From: Cytidiella melzeri
Lineage: Eukaryota > Basidiomycota > Agaricomycetes > Polyporales > Irpicaceae
Reading direction: 5' to 3'
DNA length: 64,000 bases
Assembly: GCA_022592445.1 (NCBI GenBank)
Contig: JABYQR010000116.1
Span: forward strand, 1-64,000
The notes under the pieces are model-generated. The model did no database searches and had not been told where the DNA came from. It saw only the letters and a program-made list of their open reading frames with translations. Shown in pieces: positions 18,955 to 29,791 of the stretch; position 1 is the first letter of the stretch; each line of letters opens with the position of its first letter. The position numbers and the translations under genes were made by a program.

Positions 18955-21236
18955 TCACATGACAGTCCTATACATGGCGCCACGAATCTTTGTTGTGACT
19001 ACTTGGTTGAAATCCTGCCAGTCTTTGAGATGGCGGACATGTTTGTCAAAAACCTCCTTGTATGTAGCCTCACGGAATTCCTTGTGTGCGATGCGTCCAG
19101 TTGACCAGTGGTGCAACCTGTAGCGGACCTATCAGCCAGATAGAATCAATAAGCAAGTCATATATGGAAGTGTTGCTTACCGTGGTAAGTAGCAGCGCGA
19201 TAGTTGGTATCGGAAGTGGATCGAGAAGGGAGCAGAATTCTACGCCAGGCGGAACTCCAGTAGTAGATCCTTTGGGACAGAATGCGATGACCTCCTGCAG
19301 TGCGTGCATAATGATCGGCAGCTCTACCATCTTGCAGGGTGGATTCTTCTTGTGTTTCTTATTGGTTTTGGCAGCGGTGAGTAACTGACTTGGAGACAGT
19401 GACACGGAAAAGGGCGTACCTTGTAACAATAGCAATTGGCGTCGCCGGACTGTCCAACTGGCTCTAGCAGCCGCCTGACTCGGTCAGCGTTTGTCTGAAC
19501 TGACACGTCGTCTGTCAAGTCTTGGTTGGGCCCATAGGTCTCCACAATGCGGCTGCAAATCTTGTCTCTGATGCGACCTCGAAAGTTGGAAGCGCAATTT
19601 ATGATCTGCAGATCTGGTGAGTGCTGAGACGAGAGCAGACGGGTGGCCATACCAAGCAATTAATGCGCGCGACCTCCTCACTGTCGTGAGAGTATGCCCG
19701 CTGGTACTCTTGACAAGCTGCACGCAAGGCCTCCCGTGCCCATGCATTTTGTGTGTCGAGCTCTGGAAATGCAGCCTCGGTCAGTAACTTGAGTTCATAT
19801 TGGAGGATGGATCGGGAAATTATCTTCGCAGTAGCACCTAAATAATCTCCTTCTTTTGGCCTGTGAGCGAGAACAGGCTGGATTCCACCTTTGTACTCGA
19901 TGTCGCTGTGAGGAGGATGCATGGAAGATGGTGAAGTATTTTGTGGCCGCTTGTGCTGATGTTGTGCTTGGCCGTCTATGGACGACCTTGCCCGCCCGCG
20001 ACACTGGGGCTCCGAACTTGGTGCTGCTTCTTGAGGCAAAATGTCTCGAGTTCTGCAAATATATCAGTCTCACCTAAGTGTTTAAAACCTAAGGAGGAAC
20101 GTACCGTGAGTCATGGGAACCTTGATTGCGGTGGTCACGAGTGTCACGAGCTCCTACAAACAACCAGCTGTAGTTAGATTTCCCAGCTATGTGTACATAA
20201 AGCGGCTTACCATAGAAAACATCATAGTCACGATCGTCAACTGGTGAGCTCGCTCTATCTGGCAATGTAATGGTCAAGTGGAGCGGAGGCTGTGATGGCG
20301 AACGCAGTCGGCTTGGAGAACGGCTTAGGGGAGGTAAAGAATCATCAATATACATGTGATCACTAGCTTGTGAGGAACAGCGACTGTGCTGGGAACGCAG
20401 TCGGCTTGGAGAACGGCTTAGGGGAGGTAAAGAGTCATCAATATACATGCAATCACTAGCTTGTGAGGAACGGCAACTGTGCTGGCAAGCATGGGACCGT
20501 GACGACAGCTGTGACAGTGGAGAAGACGAGCGTGAAGTATCTTGGGCTCGAACTGCAGGTACCGCTGGCAGACGCTCCTCGTTCATGTCCACTGGTGTGA
20601 CTGCCTTGGAGTTGTTGACACGTCGTGACAGTTTCTTGGTTGCTTCAACAGTTCCTTTTGACTGAAACTGGGGGATTGTGAGTACAGCCAAGATGCTATA
20701 ACGCTCGTAACATACCGGAGACTTGTAGATTATGATGTCGTTGTCTTCTTCCTCAGGTGAGTCATTGTTGCCGTCGTTGTCTTGTCGTACCATGGTGTCT
20801 TCCGCATCAGACTTGTCATCGTTGGCAGGCTGTATAGTAGCTGCGGCTCCAACTTGCACATTTGCTCGCATACCAGGTTCTATGTACACTGTCAGCTGGC
20901 AGTGTGGATAGGGAAAGTAAGTCTGACCTTTCGCCTTTGACCGCTTCAAGGCTTTGTTCTCTCTTTCAAGCTTTGCAGCTCGTTTCAAGAGATCTTCATA
21001 ATCTGCGACAGAGTAGAATCAGTTACAACAGCTGGCACTAGAGACTTTGCAACATCACCTAAGCTGGTCTGCTTGGCAGACTTCTTTCGCACTTGTCGTG
21101 TTGTATGAGAAGTAGTAGCACTCGTCACCCCGCTCCTTGTCGTGCCCGTAGCATGGGGTGCCTGAGGATTGCCGGCATCTGAGTGGTCATCCTCAGATGC
21201 CTCTGCGACTTGAGCTTTCTTTTTGGTCTTGGCCAT
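18955..21236 (-). CDS. DUF6532-domain protein
   Basis: Eight exons read in frame: 21236-21059, 21002-20716, 20667-20211, 20153-20105, 20052-19653, 19605-19420, 19348-19181, 19128-18955 (about 632 aa). The N-terminus is charged, then comes a coiled-coil-like KRAAKLERENKALKRSK segment. Acidic and Ser/Pro-rich regions contain a 31-residue unit duplicated in tandem (YIDDSLPPLSRSP appears twice, 20280-20480). The C-terminal third (from about LLTEAAFPELDTQNAW to FNQVVTTKIRGAMY) has the DUF6532 pattern, a domain of unknown function common in Agaricomycetes. Ending at TGA 18957-18955 is the simplest reading; a further 3' exon is possible. No stop interrupts the exons. It is divergent from the Plavaka transposase, 223 bp away. 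Confidence 0.7.
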
Positions 21237-21459
21237 TGAAGGGATGAGCAACAAGAGGACGTGGGCAGAGGATATTTGACATGGCAGCAAAACGTGTGGG
21301 GAAGCGAAAGGTACCCGGAAAGCGCGCAAAGTTGGCGGGGAGAACAATATATTGCTGACCTAAAATATGCCATGACTACGCATCAGAGCCACAAAAATTT
21401 GACCAACACACGTACTCCGATACACTTTGTCTTGCAGCTTGCATTGCAGTGCTCTAGCT

Positions 21460-24340
21460 ATGTCACCCCATCGATGCTTTCACTGTGGTGTTGAAAAGCC
21501 AACGCACAGGGGCTCAAAGCGCATATCCGCTTGAACACTACCTGCCGCAAATTTTGGAATGCGAGATTGCACTCGACATACCCTCCGTCAGCTACTGTCC
21601 AGCAAAGCAGCGTCAATGACGACGCACCTGATACCTATGAGCCACATACACTGCCGTCACCACCCTTGGAAATCCCAGCATCAAAGCGAACACGAGGCAA
21701 AGACCAGGAGGATATTGATGAAGGATGCGACTTGGAGGCTGGAGGTGTGCCAAAGAATCTGTTTGTTGACAATCACTGGTATACCTCTGGGATGGCGGGC
21801 GCTGCAACGGGTCGAGGGAAAACTCTGTTCAAAGCCATACATGACAGTCGAGAACAACAAGTTGTCGAAGACACACCGTGGCTCCCTTTGCCAGTGAAGA
21901 GGAGTGGGGCCTGGCGCAATGGATGATGAGTAGCAGACTCAGTCAGTCCAAAATTGATAAGTTTCTGAAGCTTCAGATTGTAAGTAATGACATGTTGAAA
22001 TTGCGCTGATCTTACCAGTCTTGACAGACACAAAACCGCTCAAAACTGTCATTCAAAGACAAGCGGGCGTTCCTGAAGGCAATTGATGCCCTTCCTTGCG
22101 GTCCTGAATGGCAGTGTGAAACGTTTGAGCTACATGTTGAGGAGACAGATGGAGGAGAAGAGGACTGCACCAACTGAGAGTTGTTCGAGCTATGGAAGCG
22201 GAATCTGGTAGAATGTATTTGAGCTTCTAGCGAATCCAACATTCAAAGACCATTTACACTACGCACCTGAGCAAGAATACAAGGACGAGAGCGGAGAGAA
22301 ACCCATTCTTGGTGAGATGTGGAGTGGTGCGTGGTGGGAGAATGTCTAGGTCAGTAGATAAGAAAGTGATGCAAGCGACAACTCCATAACTCAATACCTG
22401 CACAGAAACGGCTGCCAGAAGGCACCACGCTCGTTCCTGTGATACTTGCGTCTGATAAAACGCAGCTGTCGAACTTCAGTGGCGATAAGTCAGCATGGCC
22501 CATGTACCTCACTATTGGCAACATCTCCAAGAGTGTACGCCGCTCCCCGTCGTCTCATGCAACAGGTTTGATTGGGTACCTACCTGTGGCAAAGTTGGAG
22601 TCAGTTCTGAAGGCCAAGCGATCCGTGCTGGCATACCAGCTCTTCCACGACTGCATGCACTCCCTCCTCGAGCCGCTTGTTGCGGCAGGAAGGGAAGGTG
22701 TCATGTTGTCTGTGCTGACGGGTATGTCGCAAGGCCTATCCCATTGTCGCGGCCTATATTGCGGACCATCCGGAACAATGCCTCATCGCTGCTGCCAGGA
22801 GAATCATTGCCCGAAATGTCTTGTACGGCCTGATAAACGAGGTCTAGCAGTTGAGTCACCAGCAGTGCGAGATCCAGAGAAGACTTACTCGATGATCCAA
22901 AGTGCGCTCGAGGGAAACAGCTGCCGATATTTGCGGAGGCTGGTTTGCGCGCGATTCATCCATTCTGGGCGGAGCTCCCTCACTGCAATATATTTGCTTG
23001 CTTGACACCAGATCTGCTACATCAGCTGCATAAGGGGGTGTTTAAGGACCATACCGCGAAGTGAGCTACAGCATGTGTAGATGGCAAGGAGGATGAAGTC
23101 ATCAGCGGCTTCGGGCCATGCCGTCCCACCCAGATCTTTGCCACTTCAAGAAGGGCATCTGCTGGTGTCCCAGTGGACCGGTAATGAATACAAACAAATG
23201 GAGAAGGTCTTCGTAGGGGTTGTCGCTGGAGCGGCCGATCCTGATGTTGTCAAAGCGGTGCGAGCCGTGTTAGACTTCGTCTATTATGCTCATTACGAGG
23301 CCCACACAGAGGACTCACTTTCGTGCCTGCAGGAAGCTTGGACCCGCTTTCATTCACACAAACACGTCTTCGTGCGCCTGGGAGTGCGCAATGACTTCAT
23401 TATCCCCAAGCTGCATTCAATAACTCACTACGTTGACTCCATTCGACTCTTCGGGACTGCTGATGGCTATAACACTGAGGGGCCAGAACGCTTCATATCA
23501 ACTTCGCCAAGCATGGTTATCGTGCCAGCAATCGCAAGCAATATGTTCGGCAGATGACGTTTGGATGGATCGCCAGGACGCTGTTTGGAGGTTTGATCAG
23601 TACATTGAGTGGTTCAAGAACGGCTGCAAATCCCAGCTGTCTTCTGGTCCAGAGCTGGCAGTGCAGGGAGGCGGAGGCGGAGAGGAGGAAGAGGCTGAGA
23701 ATATCGAGGAGGATGTCGAGGGTGAGGTCCAAGAGACAGCGTGGGAGAACTGCAAAGACTGCGAGCGGTACACAATCTCGAAGTGTCCAGCCTTTCCAAA
23801 CACGTCGGTGAAATCAATCACCAAAGAATTCGTCGCTCCAGACTTTGTCCAATGTCTGAAGGAGTTTGTCTCGACTCGGACAGCTTCACCCGAGTCAGAT
23901 CGTGTCCGTCGCCCTACGAACCACACTGCGGTGAAGTCCTTCCTTTCTTCACTCAAACAGTACACCACTTTCTCAGTCTACAAGCAGTTCAAGAAGGACC
24001 TTCCGCTGATGAGCCAGGTGTCGAAGAAACCTACCTCAGACTCGATACGCGCAATGCCTGCGAAGTCTGCCAAAGGTCTTCGGCCTGCGACTTTGTCCCA
24101 ATTTTTGACCGTTCTTGCCTATGATGGGGGAGTTGGCAGCTCAGAGGCAGAACTGGAAAGAGAGACGGCTCGCAACCCTCTGAAAGGTAAGCTCAAGTTT
24201 GCGGGGTGCTCTGCAAGTCTGTACCGACAGCTGACTTGTTCTAGGTCTGATGGTTTGTCAAATCCGACTGCTCTTTCGGCTTCCAAGTGACATGGAGCAC
24301 GCAACTGGCAGCAAGCATCCACACCATTCCACCGGTATGA
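21460..24340 (+). pseudogene. Plavaka-family transposase, decayed
   Basis: It starts MSPHRCFHCG (a zinc-finger-like CxxC) and continues through typical Plavaka blocks: NHWYTSGMAG, then VPVILASDKTQLSNFSGDKSAWPMYLTIGN (as shorter blocks) about 22430-22520, SHATGLIGYLPVAKLE, a CPKCLV motif, NEYKQMEKVFVG, FIIPKLHSITHY and TADGYNTEGPERF near 23460, and a C-terminal block (RPATLSQFLTVLAYD). Multiple stops and frameshifts interrupt it (for example near 22085-22380, 22740-23080 and 23490-23560). At least three frames are needed. The order and identity of blocks support a transposase of the Plavaka group, found in Agaricomycete genomes. Terminal repeats were not located. Confidence 0.8.
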
Positions 24341-24685
24341 CGACACCGTTGGTATGTTTTCTGTCGTGCCGTCACAGAGACATCACCGCCGTCAAGCATC
24401 AATCATTCCTATCACTGCAATCGTACGTTCATGCCATCTTATTCTGCTTGGGGACGAGTCGCCAGAACTGAGTGGACATCGGAGAATGTTTTACAACATT
24501 GTGATCGGTTTTATGTGAATGCGTACTTGAGACATTCGGACTTTGTTTTATTCAGACAGCTCTTAGATAAATGGCGCAGAGCCCAGTCGATTACAGCATA
24601 AACTGACGGTATAATCATTGTTTTCGAACTTGTCACTTCATCCGCGTCTACAGGGCTCTACTGAATCTGCGAGAAAGCGAGCGAA

Positions 24686-24718
24686 TAGGGTCGCTCAGAG
24701 TTGGCGCAGCCGCGCAGC
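24686..24718 (+). repeat. left terminal inverted repeat of the Harbinger element
   Basis: Starts TAGGGTCGCTC; pairs with the reverse complement of 26322-26354 with no mismatch over its core. Confidence 0.88.
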
Positions 24719-24891
24719 TCGCAGTTCGCAGCGCCGGCTATGGGACCGGTCCGACGGGCGCTTACCGGATTAGGTAGTCACGGAGATGTAACGCAGACGA
24801 GCGCGACCGTAATTGATGCTTCTTTGACCTGCTTTCCTCGATGCCTTACATTCCCTATCGCACAGAGCTCACTCGAGCATATCTTTGAAGC

Positions 24892-26139
24892 ATGCTGCTT
24901 CGAGATATCATTGATCCTTCTGATAACCTTGAAGAAGCTCTCATGCAGCTTCAGGTTGATGTTGGCATTCTTGCTGGCATCATGCAAGCACGCTATCTTT
25001 GTGCACAACCTCCTGTCCTCAAGGTCCCAAACTTGCACCTTGCATGGGAGTATGCTCAAAGTCCTCACACCCATGATCGCTTCCAGAACATGCTTCGCGT
25101 GTCTCCAGAGGTTTTCCAGACACTTCTGAACTTAATTGATGATCATCCTGTTTTCACCAACCAGTCAAACAATCCGCAGGCACCTGTCGAGCAGCAGCTA
25201 GCTGTTACGCTTTATCGCTTAGGGCGGTATGGCAATGGAGCGTCATTGGAGGATATTGCGAGAGTGGCAGGAATTTCGGAGGGTTCGGTAGTGGCATATA
25301 CGCAACGTTGCTTTGAGGCCATTGAGTCTCTTCACGATCTCTTTGTGCGAAGGCTGACACCTGGCGAGAAGGAGAAGGAGAAGGAGTGGATGGATGAGCA
25401 CTTAGGCTTTCGCGGAACCTGGCGTAATGGTTGGGTAATGTATGATGGCACGATTGTAGTTCTCAGCTCAAAGCCAGCTCAGAATGGCGATGCGTACTAC
25501 ACTCGGAAGTGTAACTATGGACTTAATGTTCAGGTACGTGTTAGATCATAGTAATATTCAGCATTCTCATTTTTGTTTCTTCAGATTGGAAACATTCCAA
25601 GTTCATTGCGAATTGTGGATTACTCGCACGGTCTCGTTGGTTCAGCACACGATGCAAGTGCCTTTGAGCATACTGCAGCTGCGAAGTACCCAGACTGGTT
25701 CTTCAAAGAAGGTGAGTTTGCTTGGACCGACTCAGCATATTCCTGCAATGAGAGGACAATTCCTGTTCACAAGAAACCTGCATCTCTTCATCCACACAAC
25801 AAGCTCTTTGACACCATTGTTGCAGGGTTTCGTGTCCGGTCAGAGCACTGTATGGGCGCTCTGAAAGGTCGCTGGCAGTGCTTGAGAGGTCTTCGAGTCC
25901 CAATCCGCAACAACCTCGAGCATCTGCAAGCTTGCCGCTGGATCACAATTACAATCATTCTACATAATCTTTGCATCGACATCGAAGGCGGCGAAAACAT
26001 AGATAGGTTTATTGGTGCGCTTGCAGGACAAGAAGAAGTGGCAGATGTTGGAGAGGTTCAAGAAGCGTTAATCCTTGCAGAAAACAACAACAAACGACAG
26101 CAGTTGGTTGACGAGCTGGTAGCTTTCAAAGCGTTATAA
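24892..26139 (+). CDS. PIF/Harbinger transposase (DDE_Tnp_4 type)
   Basis: Exons are 24892-25533 and 25585-26139, with a 51-bp GT-AG intron; 398 aa. An N-terminal helical region (residues 1-70) precedes a helix-turn-helix segment (LGRYGNGASLEDIARVAGIS...). The catalytic core shows Asp in VMYDGTIV, Asp in FAWTDSAYS and Glu in RVRSEHCMGALKGRW, followed by the usual HNLC motif (ILHNLCIDIE). The reading frame is uninterrupted and the triad complete, so the protein may be functional. It cuts and pastes the element by binding its terminal repeats; nuclear import would be needed in the absence of the second ORF. Confidence 0.9.
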
Positions 26140-26321
26140 TAGATCAAAGTTGGGTATTTAAGATGTCTACATCTGAATTATACGACCTGTTGGGTATACT
26201 ATACACTCGAAGCGTGAGCGGAAACACAACCGCGACGACCGCAAATGCGACCGTGACGGATTGTGACTGCTTACATCACCTTCCTCTTTGGGGTGGTAGA
26301 CGCCTGAGCTGCGAGCTGCGC

Positions 26322-26354
26322 GCTGCGCGGCTGCGCCAACTCTGAGCGACCCTA
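26322..26354 (-). repeat. right terminal inverted repeat of the Harbinger element
   Basis: Ends GAGCGACCCTA; reverse complement of the left repeat. Confidence 0.88.
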
Positions 26355-26405
26355 ATGCTACACAGGTCTACATAGCCCATTACTTTAGCTGTTGCTAAGT
26401 AGCGC

Positions 26406-27080
26406 ACTACGTAGATTTGAGTTTACTACGGGGAAAATCCGTGTTTCCTGATGTATGTCACATAATACACACAATCATCAGAACAATACAAGGGGGCGCG
26501 AGCGAGAATTGCACTTACCCTTTTTCAACTTGTGCTTTAGTAAGAGGGCCATCGCCGCTGTTGCTGCCTGGCGACGTGGCTATGCGACAATTGCTCAAGT
26601 CTTTGTTCGGTTTGCCGCCAGTGCAGCTGAGCGGCGTCATCCCCCGCTTCGCGTTCCTCGCCCTACGCAACCACAGCTAGGTGAGCATCAAGCTAAACAA
26701 CAGGGGGACTGCGACGAAGACTTACAGAGGGCCAGAGGACGATGAAGGTAACGGCTGGAAGCATTCTGGAGCCCAAGTGGCGATGGGTCCCGTACACTCG
26801 CCAGGGATGGCGCGCTTGCCCACCAACAGCTCATGGCGTTCAGCAGGCGACAGCGTACGCCTTCCGTGATTCCCAAGTCAGCCAATGCGTAGTAAAATAG
26901 AAATCCTCCGTACTGACCTCATCACACTATCCTCAGCGGGTATCCTGTATAGAGAGCACTTCAGTCATGGTGATAGGTGCTATGGAACAGCGGTACATAC
27001 GTCATAGGGCGCGACAGAGCTGGGAGAACAGCGGTAGCGAAGAGAAGAAGAAAGGCAGAGATAAAGGTGTAAGGACGCAT
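26406..27080 (-). CDS. small secreted protein, short paralogue of the tandem pair (SRM-1)
   Basis: Five exons: 27080-27001, 26944-26918, 26860-26726, 26662-26520, 26446-26406 (141 aa). A signal peptide is clear (MRPYTFISAFLLLFATAVLPALSRP). The first three exons (80, 27 and 135 nt) have exactly the same lengths and phases as those of the neighbour at 28500-29791, and the proteins share MRRTLSPAERHELL, KR, ECTGP and ATWxxECF. Exon 4 is much shorter than in the neighbour and lacks its Cys repeats; the last exon is 41 nt. If the last intron is retained, the protein stops one codon earlier in exon 4 (VEKG). Function unknown; secreted. The Harbinger element lies 51 bp beyond its 3' end. Confidence 0.65.
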
Positions 27081-28499
27081 AGTGATGATCGTGAGTGGTT
27101 GTGTAGAGGCGTGAATTGTACTTGTGAGAGAAGGAATATTTGCAAAAAAAAGGGCTGCCATGCAACAGATCAGTCTTTGCAAGGTCGCAGACGAGTGAGA
27201 AAGTAGAACTCACCAACCAGTACCCAGACTTGTGTGAGTTTATCGAGAAGAACGAAATGACCAGCTGAAGGAATTGATTCTCGCTCGGGCTGCCCTTTTA
27301 TAACTTGGGGCCCCAACTTCGCCAAGCACAACTGGGCTGTGCTGGAGCAAAACCCGGGAGCGCCACATTGTTCGATATTCGAAAGAACACCCCGCCTCCT
27401 CCTATTGAGTAAGGGCACACGACGGAGTGGCCCCACATTCCACGGATTGCGCTCAGCCACGCTCGCCACTTGTGTCTGAAATTGAAGATTTCTCCTCTAA
27501 CGTGTTCAGCCTCAGCTTCATACACGGTGCCTTGATGGTGAGCTGTAGTAGGAGGCACAGCGTAAAGATCTGATGCTCCTGCTACAGGAGCTCCGGAGCC
27601 ACATGTGAGTAGTCAATCACATCCATAGTCAGAGATACCAGTTGGTGCGTAGTCCCACCTATTTCCTGAGTGAGTTCGGTCGCCTTCGTCATGGAGTTGT
27701 GTAGTACATGGATAATCTGCTGCATGCCGACGCAAGCCCGTAACCTCGCAGCGTTTGGGAAAACGCCTTCGCACCAAGTTGTGCTACATCTTGATATCAG
27801 CGGCAGTCCAAACAACCTTCAAGTTAGACTTGACGTTGTCAGAACATCCGAGACATAATCACTCTCAGCCATCCGTATACATAGCCTTGTAGATCCAGCG
27901 GCTGCCGCACAGCGCATTGTTGGAAACATCAAGTCAGCCTGTGGGTTTCAGATCGGTGTTTGAGGTGTTGTGACGTCTCGCAATTGGCCCAATGAGCCTG
28001 AGGGACATGTTGTAGTCTCCCCGAGGCAGAGTGATTAGACGGCCGTTCAGTCTTCGTGCCTCAGGACCTCTGTACATGTCGCGGCCAGGCGTTCGGTCAA
28101 TTCTAGAAGCCACCCAGTCTTGCGTTGAGTTTGTGTGGGCGTATTGACCAGTATTTGTCTGATACGCCCAACAAACTGGGATTTTGATGACAGTCACTAC
28201 GTTCGGGGCTGTACAGCTCTTAGAGAATGCGCACAGAAAGGATGCGTAGTAAACGGACGTTCAACCTGGACCTCTACTACATTGGCGCAGTGTTCTCAGT
28301 GGCAGCGTGCTGAGCGCCGAGTTTTCACGAACGCGCCTTGAGTAACCTTGAGACGAAGCTGTCGAAAGTCGGGTGGACGGAATACACAAAGATACATTCT
28401 TTCAAAGAATGAGCAGCTAGTGTACAAGTACTGTATGGCATCACGCATTGCGTTCTTACAGTACACCATCGAGATCCCACGGGGTTCAAACGTAGAAGG
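27081..28499. other. spacer between the tandem secreted-protein genes; duplicated upstream DNA
   Basis: On the minus strand a TATAAAAGG box sits near 27295 with a leader that matches the region upstream of the second gene (29990-29900), including a probable 5'-leader donor GGTGAGT. 27340-27910 is related to 30060-30610. An open stretch at 28197-27934 (minus; IPVCWAYQTNTGQY...) may be an exon of an unknown gene. Near 28333 the word TTTTCACGAACGC resembles a motif repeated around the second copia element. Confidence 0.4.
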
Positions 28500-29791
28500 C
28501 TATACAATAGAGTTAGAACGGAATGTTTGCGCGCAGACTTGGTCAACAGACTCACAATCTGTCTCATACAACTCCTGGTTTCCGGCGGCAGTAGTAGTGG
28601 CAGGAGTAGCGACAGGAGCCGTGGCAAGAGCCGTGGCAGGAGGCACAATGGCAGGAGGTTCGGTGGCAGGAGGCACGGTGGCAGGAGGTTCGGTGGCAGG
28701 AGGTACGGTGGCAGGAGGTTCGGTGGCAGGAGGTACGGTGGTAGGAGATACGGTGGTAGGAGATACGGTGGTAGGAGGTTCGGTGGCAGGAGGTACGGTG
28801 GCAGGAGACGCGGTGGCATGAGGCACAGAGGCAGGAGGCTCAGAGGCAGGAGGCTCAGAGGCAGGACTAGGCGGCCTTACCCTATGTTACCCACAATGAT
28901 CAGAACAGGATAGCAAGGCACGAACAAGAAGTGCGCTTACGCCAAGTTGTAGAAGTGATGGCCATTCGGCAGCGTCGGCGGTTGCTCAAAGTTCTTATTG
29001 AAACAATCAGCTGGGAGTGTATTCGGGTCGCCGGAGCAGCGAAGATCGACCATCCGCTTAACGTATTCCATGAGTCTCAGGCCACCCAATTTCGGGGTAG
29101 TGTTTACGTCTGGGTTAGCGGCCAAGGTTTCACCAGCGGCCAGATTCTGTGGGCGGCGGAAACATCCTCTGTTTTGATTGAATATGACCAGCCGCTTCAC
29201 GTATTCGTTGATTCTAATGCTATCCAGCGTCTTTGGTTCACCACAATCTGCTTCACCGGAGCAAATCAACCGCTTTCTGAATTCGGCCAACCTGTGGCCA
29301 TTGATTTCGGGTAGCCGTCGCTCATCAACCGCCATATTCTGCTCTGTACAGAGAATCCGCTTCTCGTTCCTGGTTCTACGCAACCACAGCTCGGTGAGCA
29401 TCAAGCAAAACAGCTGGGGAGACCACAACGGAGACTTACTGATGGTAAGGGGATGATCCAGGAACCAAATTGAAGCATTCTTGGGGCCAAGTCTCGACGG
29501 GTCCCGTGCATTCGTCGAGGATGATCCGCTTGGCTAACAACAGCTCATGGCGTTCAGCAGGCGACAGGGTACGCCTTACGGGTTGCAAGTCAGCCACGCT
29601 GAGTAAAATCAAAATCATCAGTACTGACCTCATCATACGATCCTCAGCGGTGATCCTGTATAGAGCACACTTCAGACATGGTGATAGGTGCTGTTGAATA
29701 GCGATACGCACTCTATGGGAAGCGACAGAGCTGGGAGCACAGTGGTAGCCAAGAGAGGAAGTAAGGCAGCGATAGAGGTGCGAAGACGCAT
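28500..29791 (-). CDS. secreted Cys-repeat protein with mucin-like tail, long paralogue (SRM-2)
   Basis: Five exons: 29791-29712, 29655-29629, 29574-29440, 29375-28941, 28881-28500; 352 aa, all introns phase 2. Signal peptide MRLRTSIAALLPLLATTVLP. The mature part has about four related units of 40-45 residues with the pattern RL-x-E(F/Y)-x-KR(L/M)-(I/V), then Cys, Pro and often CF (ERHELLLAKRIILDEC..., RLAEFRKRLICSGEADC, RINEYVKRLVIFNQNRGC, RLMEYVKRMVDLRCSG). The last exon encodes a mucin-like tail of PPATE/PPATV repeats (a 15-bp DNA repeat) and ends ELYETDCESVDQVC. Extensive O-glycosylation is expected. No GPI signal was seen. No known domain recognised; a wall-surface, toxin-like or effector role is speculative. 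Confidence 0.7.
28640..28830 (-). repeat. 15-bp coding minisatellite
   Basis: About a dozen tandem units, on the plus strand variants of GGAGGTACGGTGGCA. On the coding strand each encodes PPAT plus Glu or Val. No unit breaks the frame, which suggests the tail length varies by whole units. Confidence 0.85.

Larger units (their letters stand above)
24686..26354 (+). mobile_element. PIF/Harbinger DNA transposon, complete
   Basis: 1669 bp bounded by inverted repeats of at least 31 bp that match perfectly from TAGGGTCGCTCAGAG inward (24686-24718 and 26354-26322), continuing with imperfect GC-rich repeats. One intact transposase gene lies inside. The flanking TA dinucleotides may be part of the duplication, but the usual 3-bp TWA duplication is not clear. 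The usual second Harbinger ORF (Myb-like) is absent, so mobility may depend on a partner elsewhere. Confidence 0.88.

Noticed and set aside
24686..26354. Tc1/mariner assignment from flanking TA
   Set aside because: The transposase is clearly the Harbinger DDE_Tnp_4 type, and the inverted repeats are GC-rich; the TA may be chance or part of a TWA duplication.
28640..28830. CRISPR-like array
   Set aside because: Units are contiguous 15-mers with no unique spacers, inside a eukaryotic exon.
28527..28913. Plus-strand ORF with RRYGGRRFGG repeats resembling an RGG/RNA-binding or antifreeze-like protein
   Set aside because: It is the antisense shadow of the PPATE/PPATV minisatellite in the spliced minus-strand gene, which has a signal peptide and a conserved exon structure.
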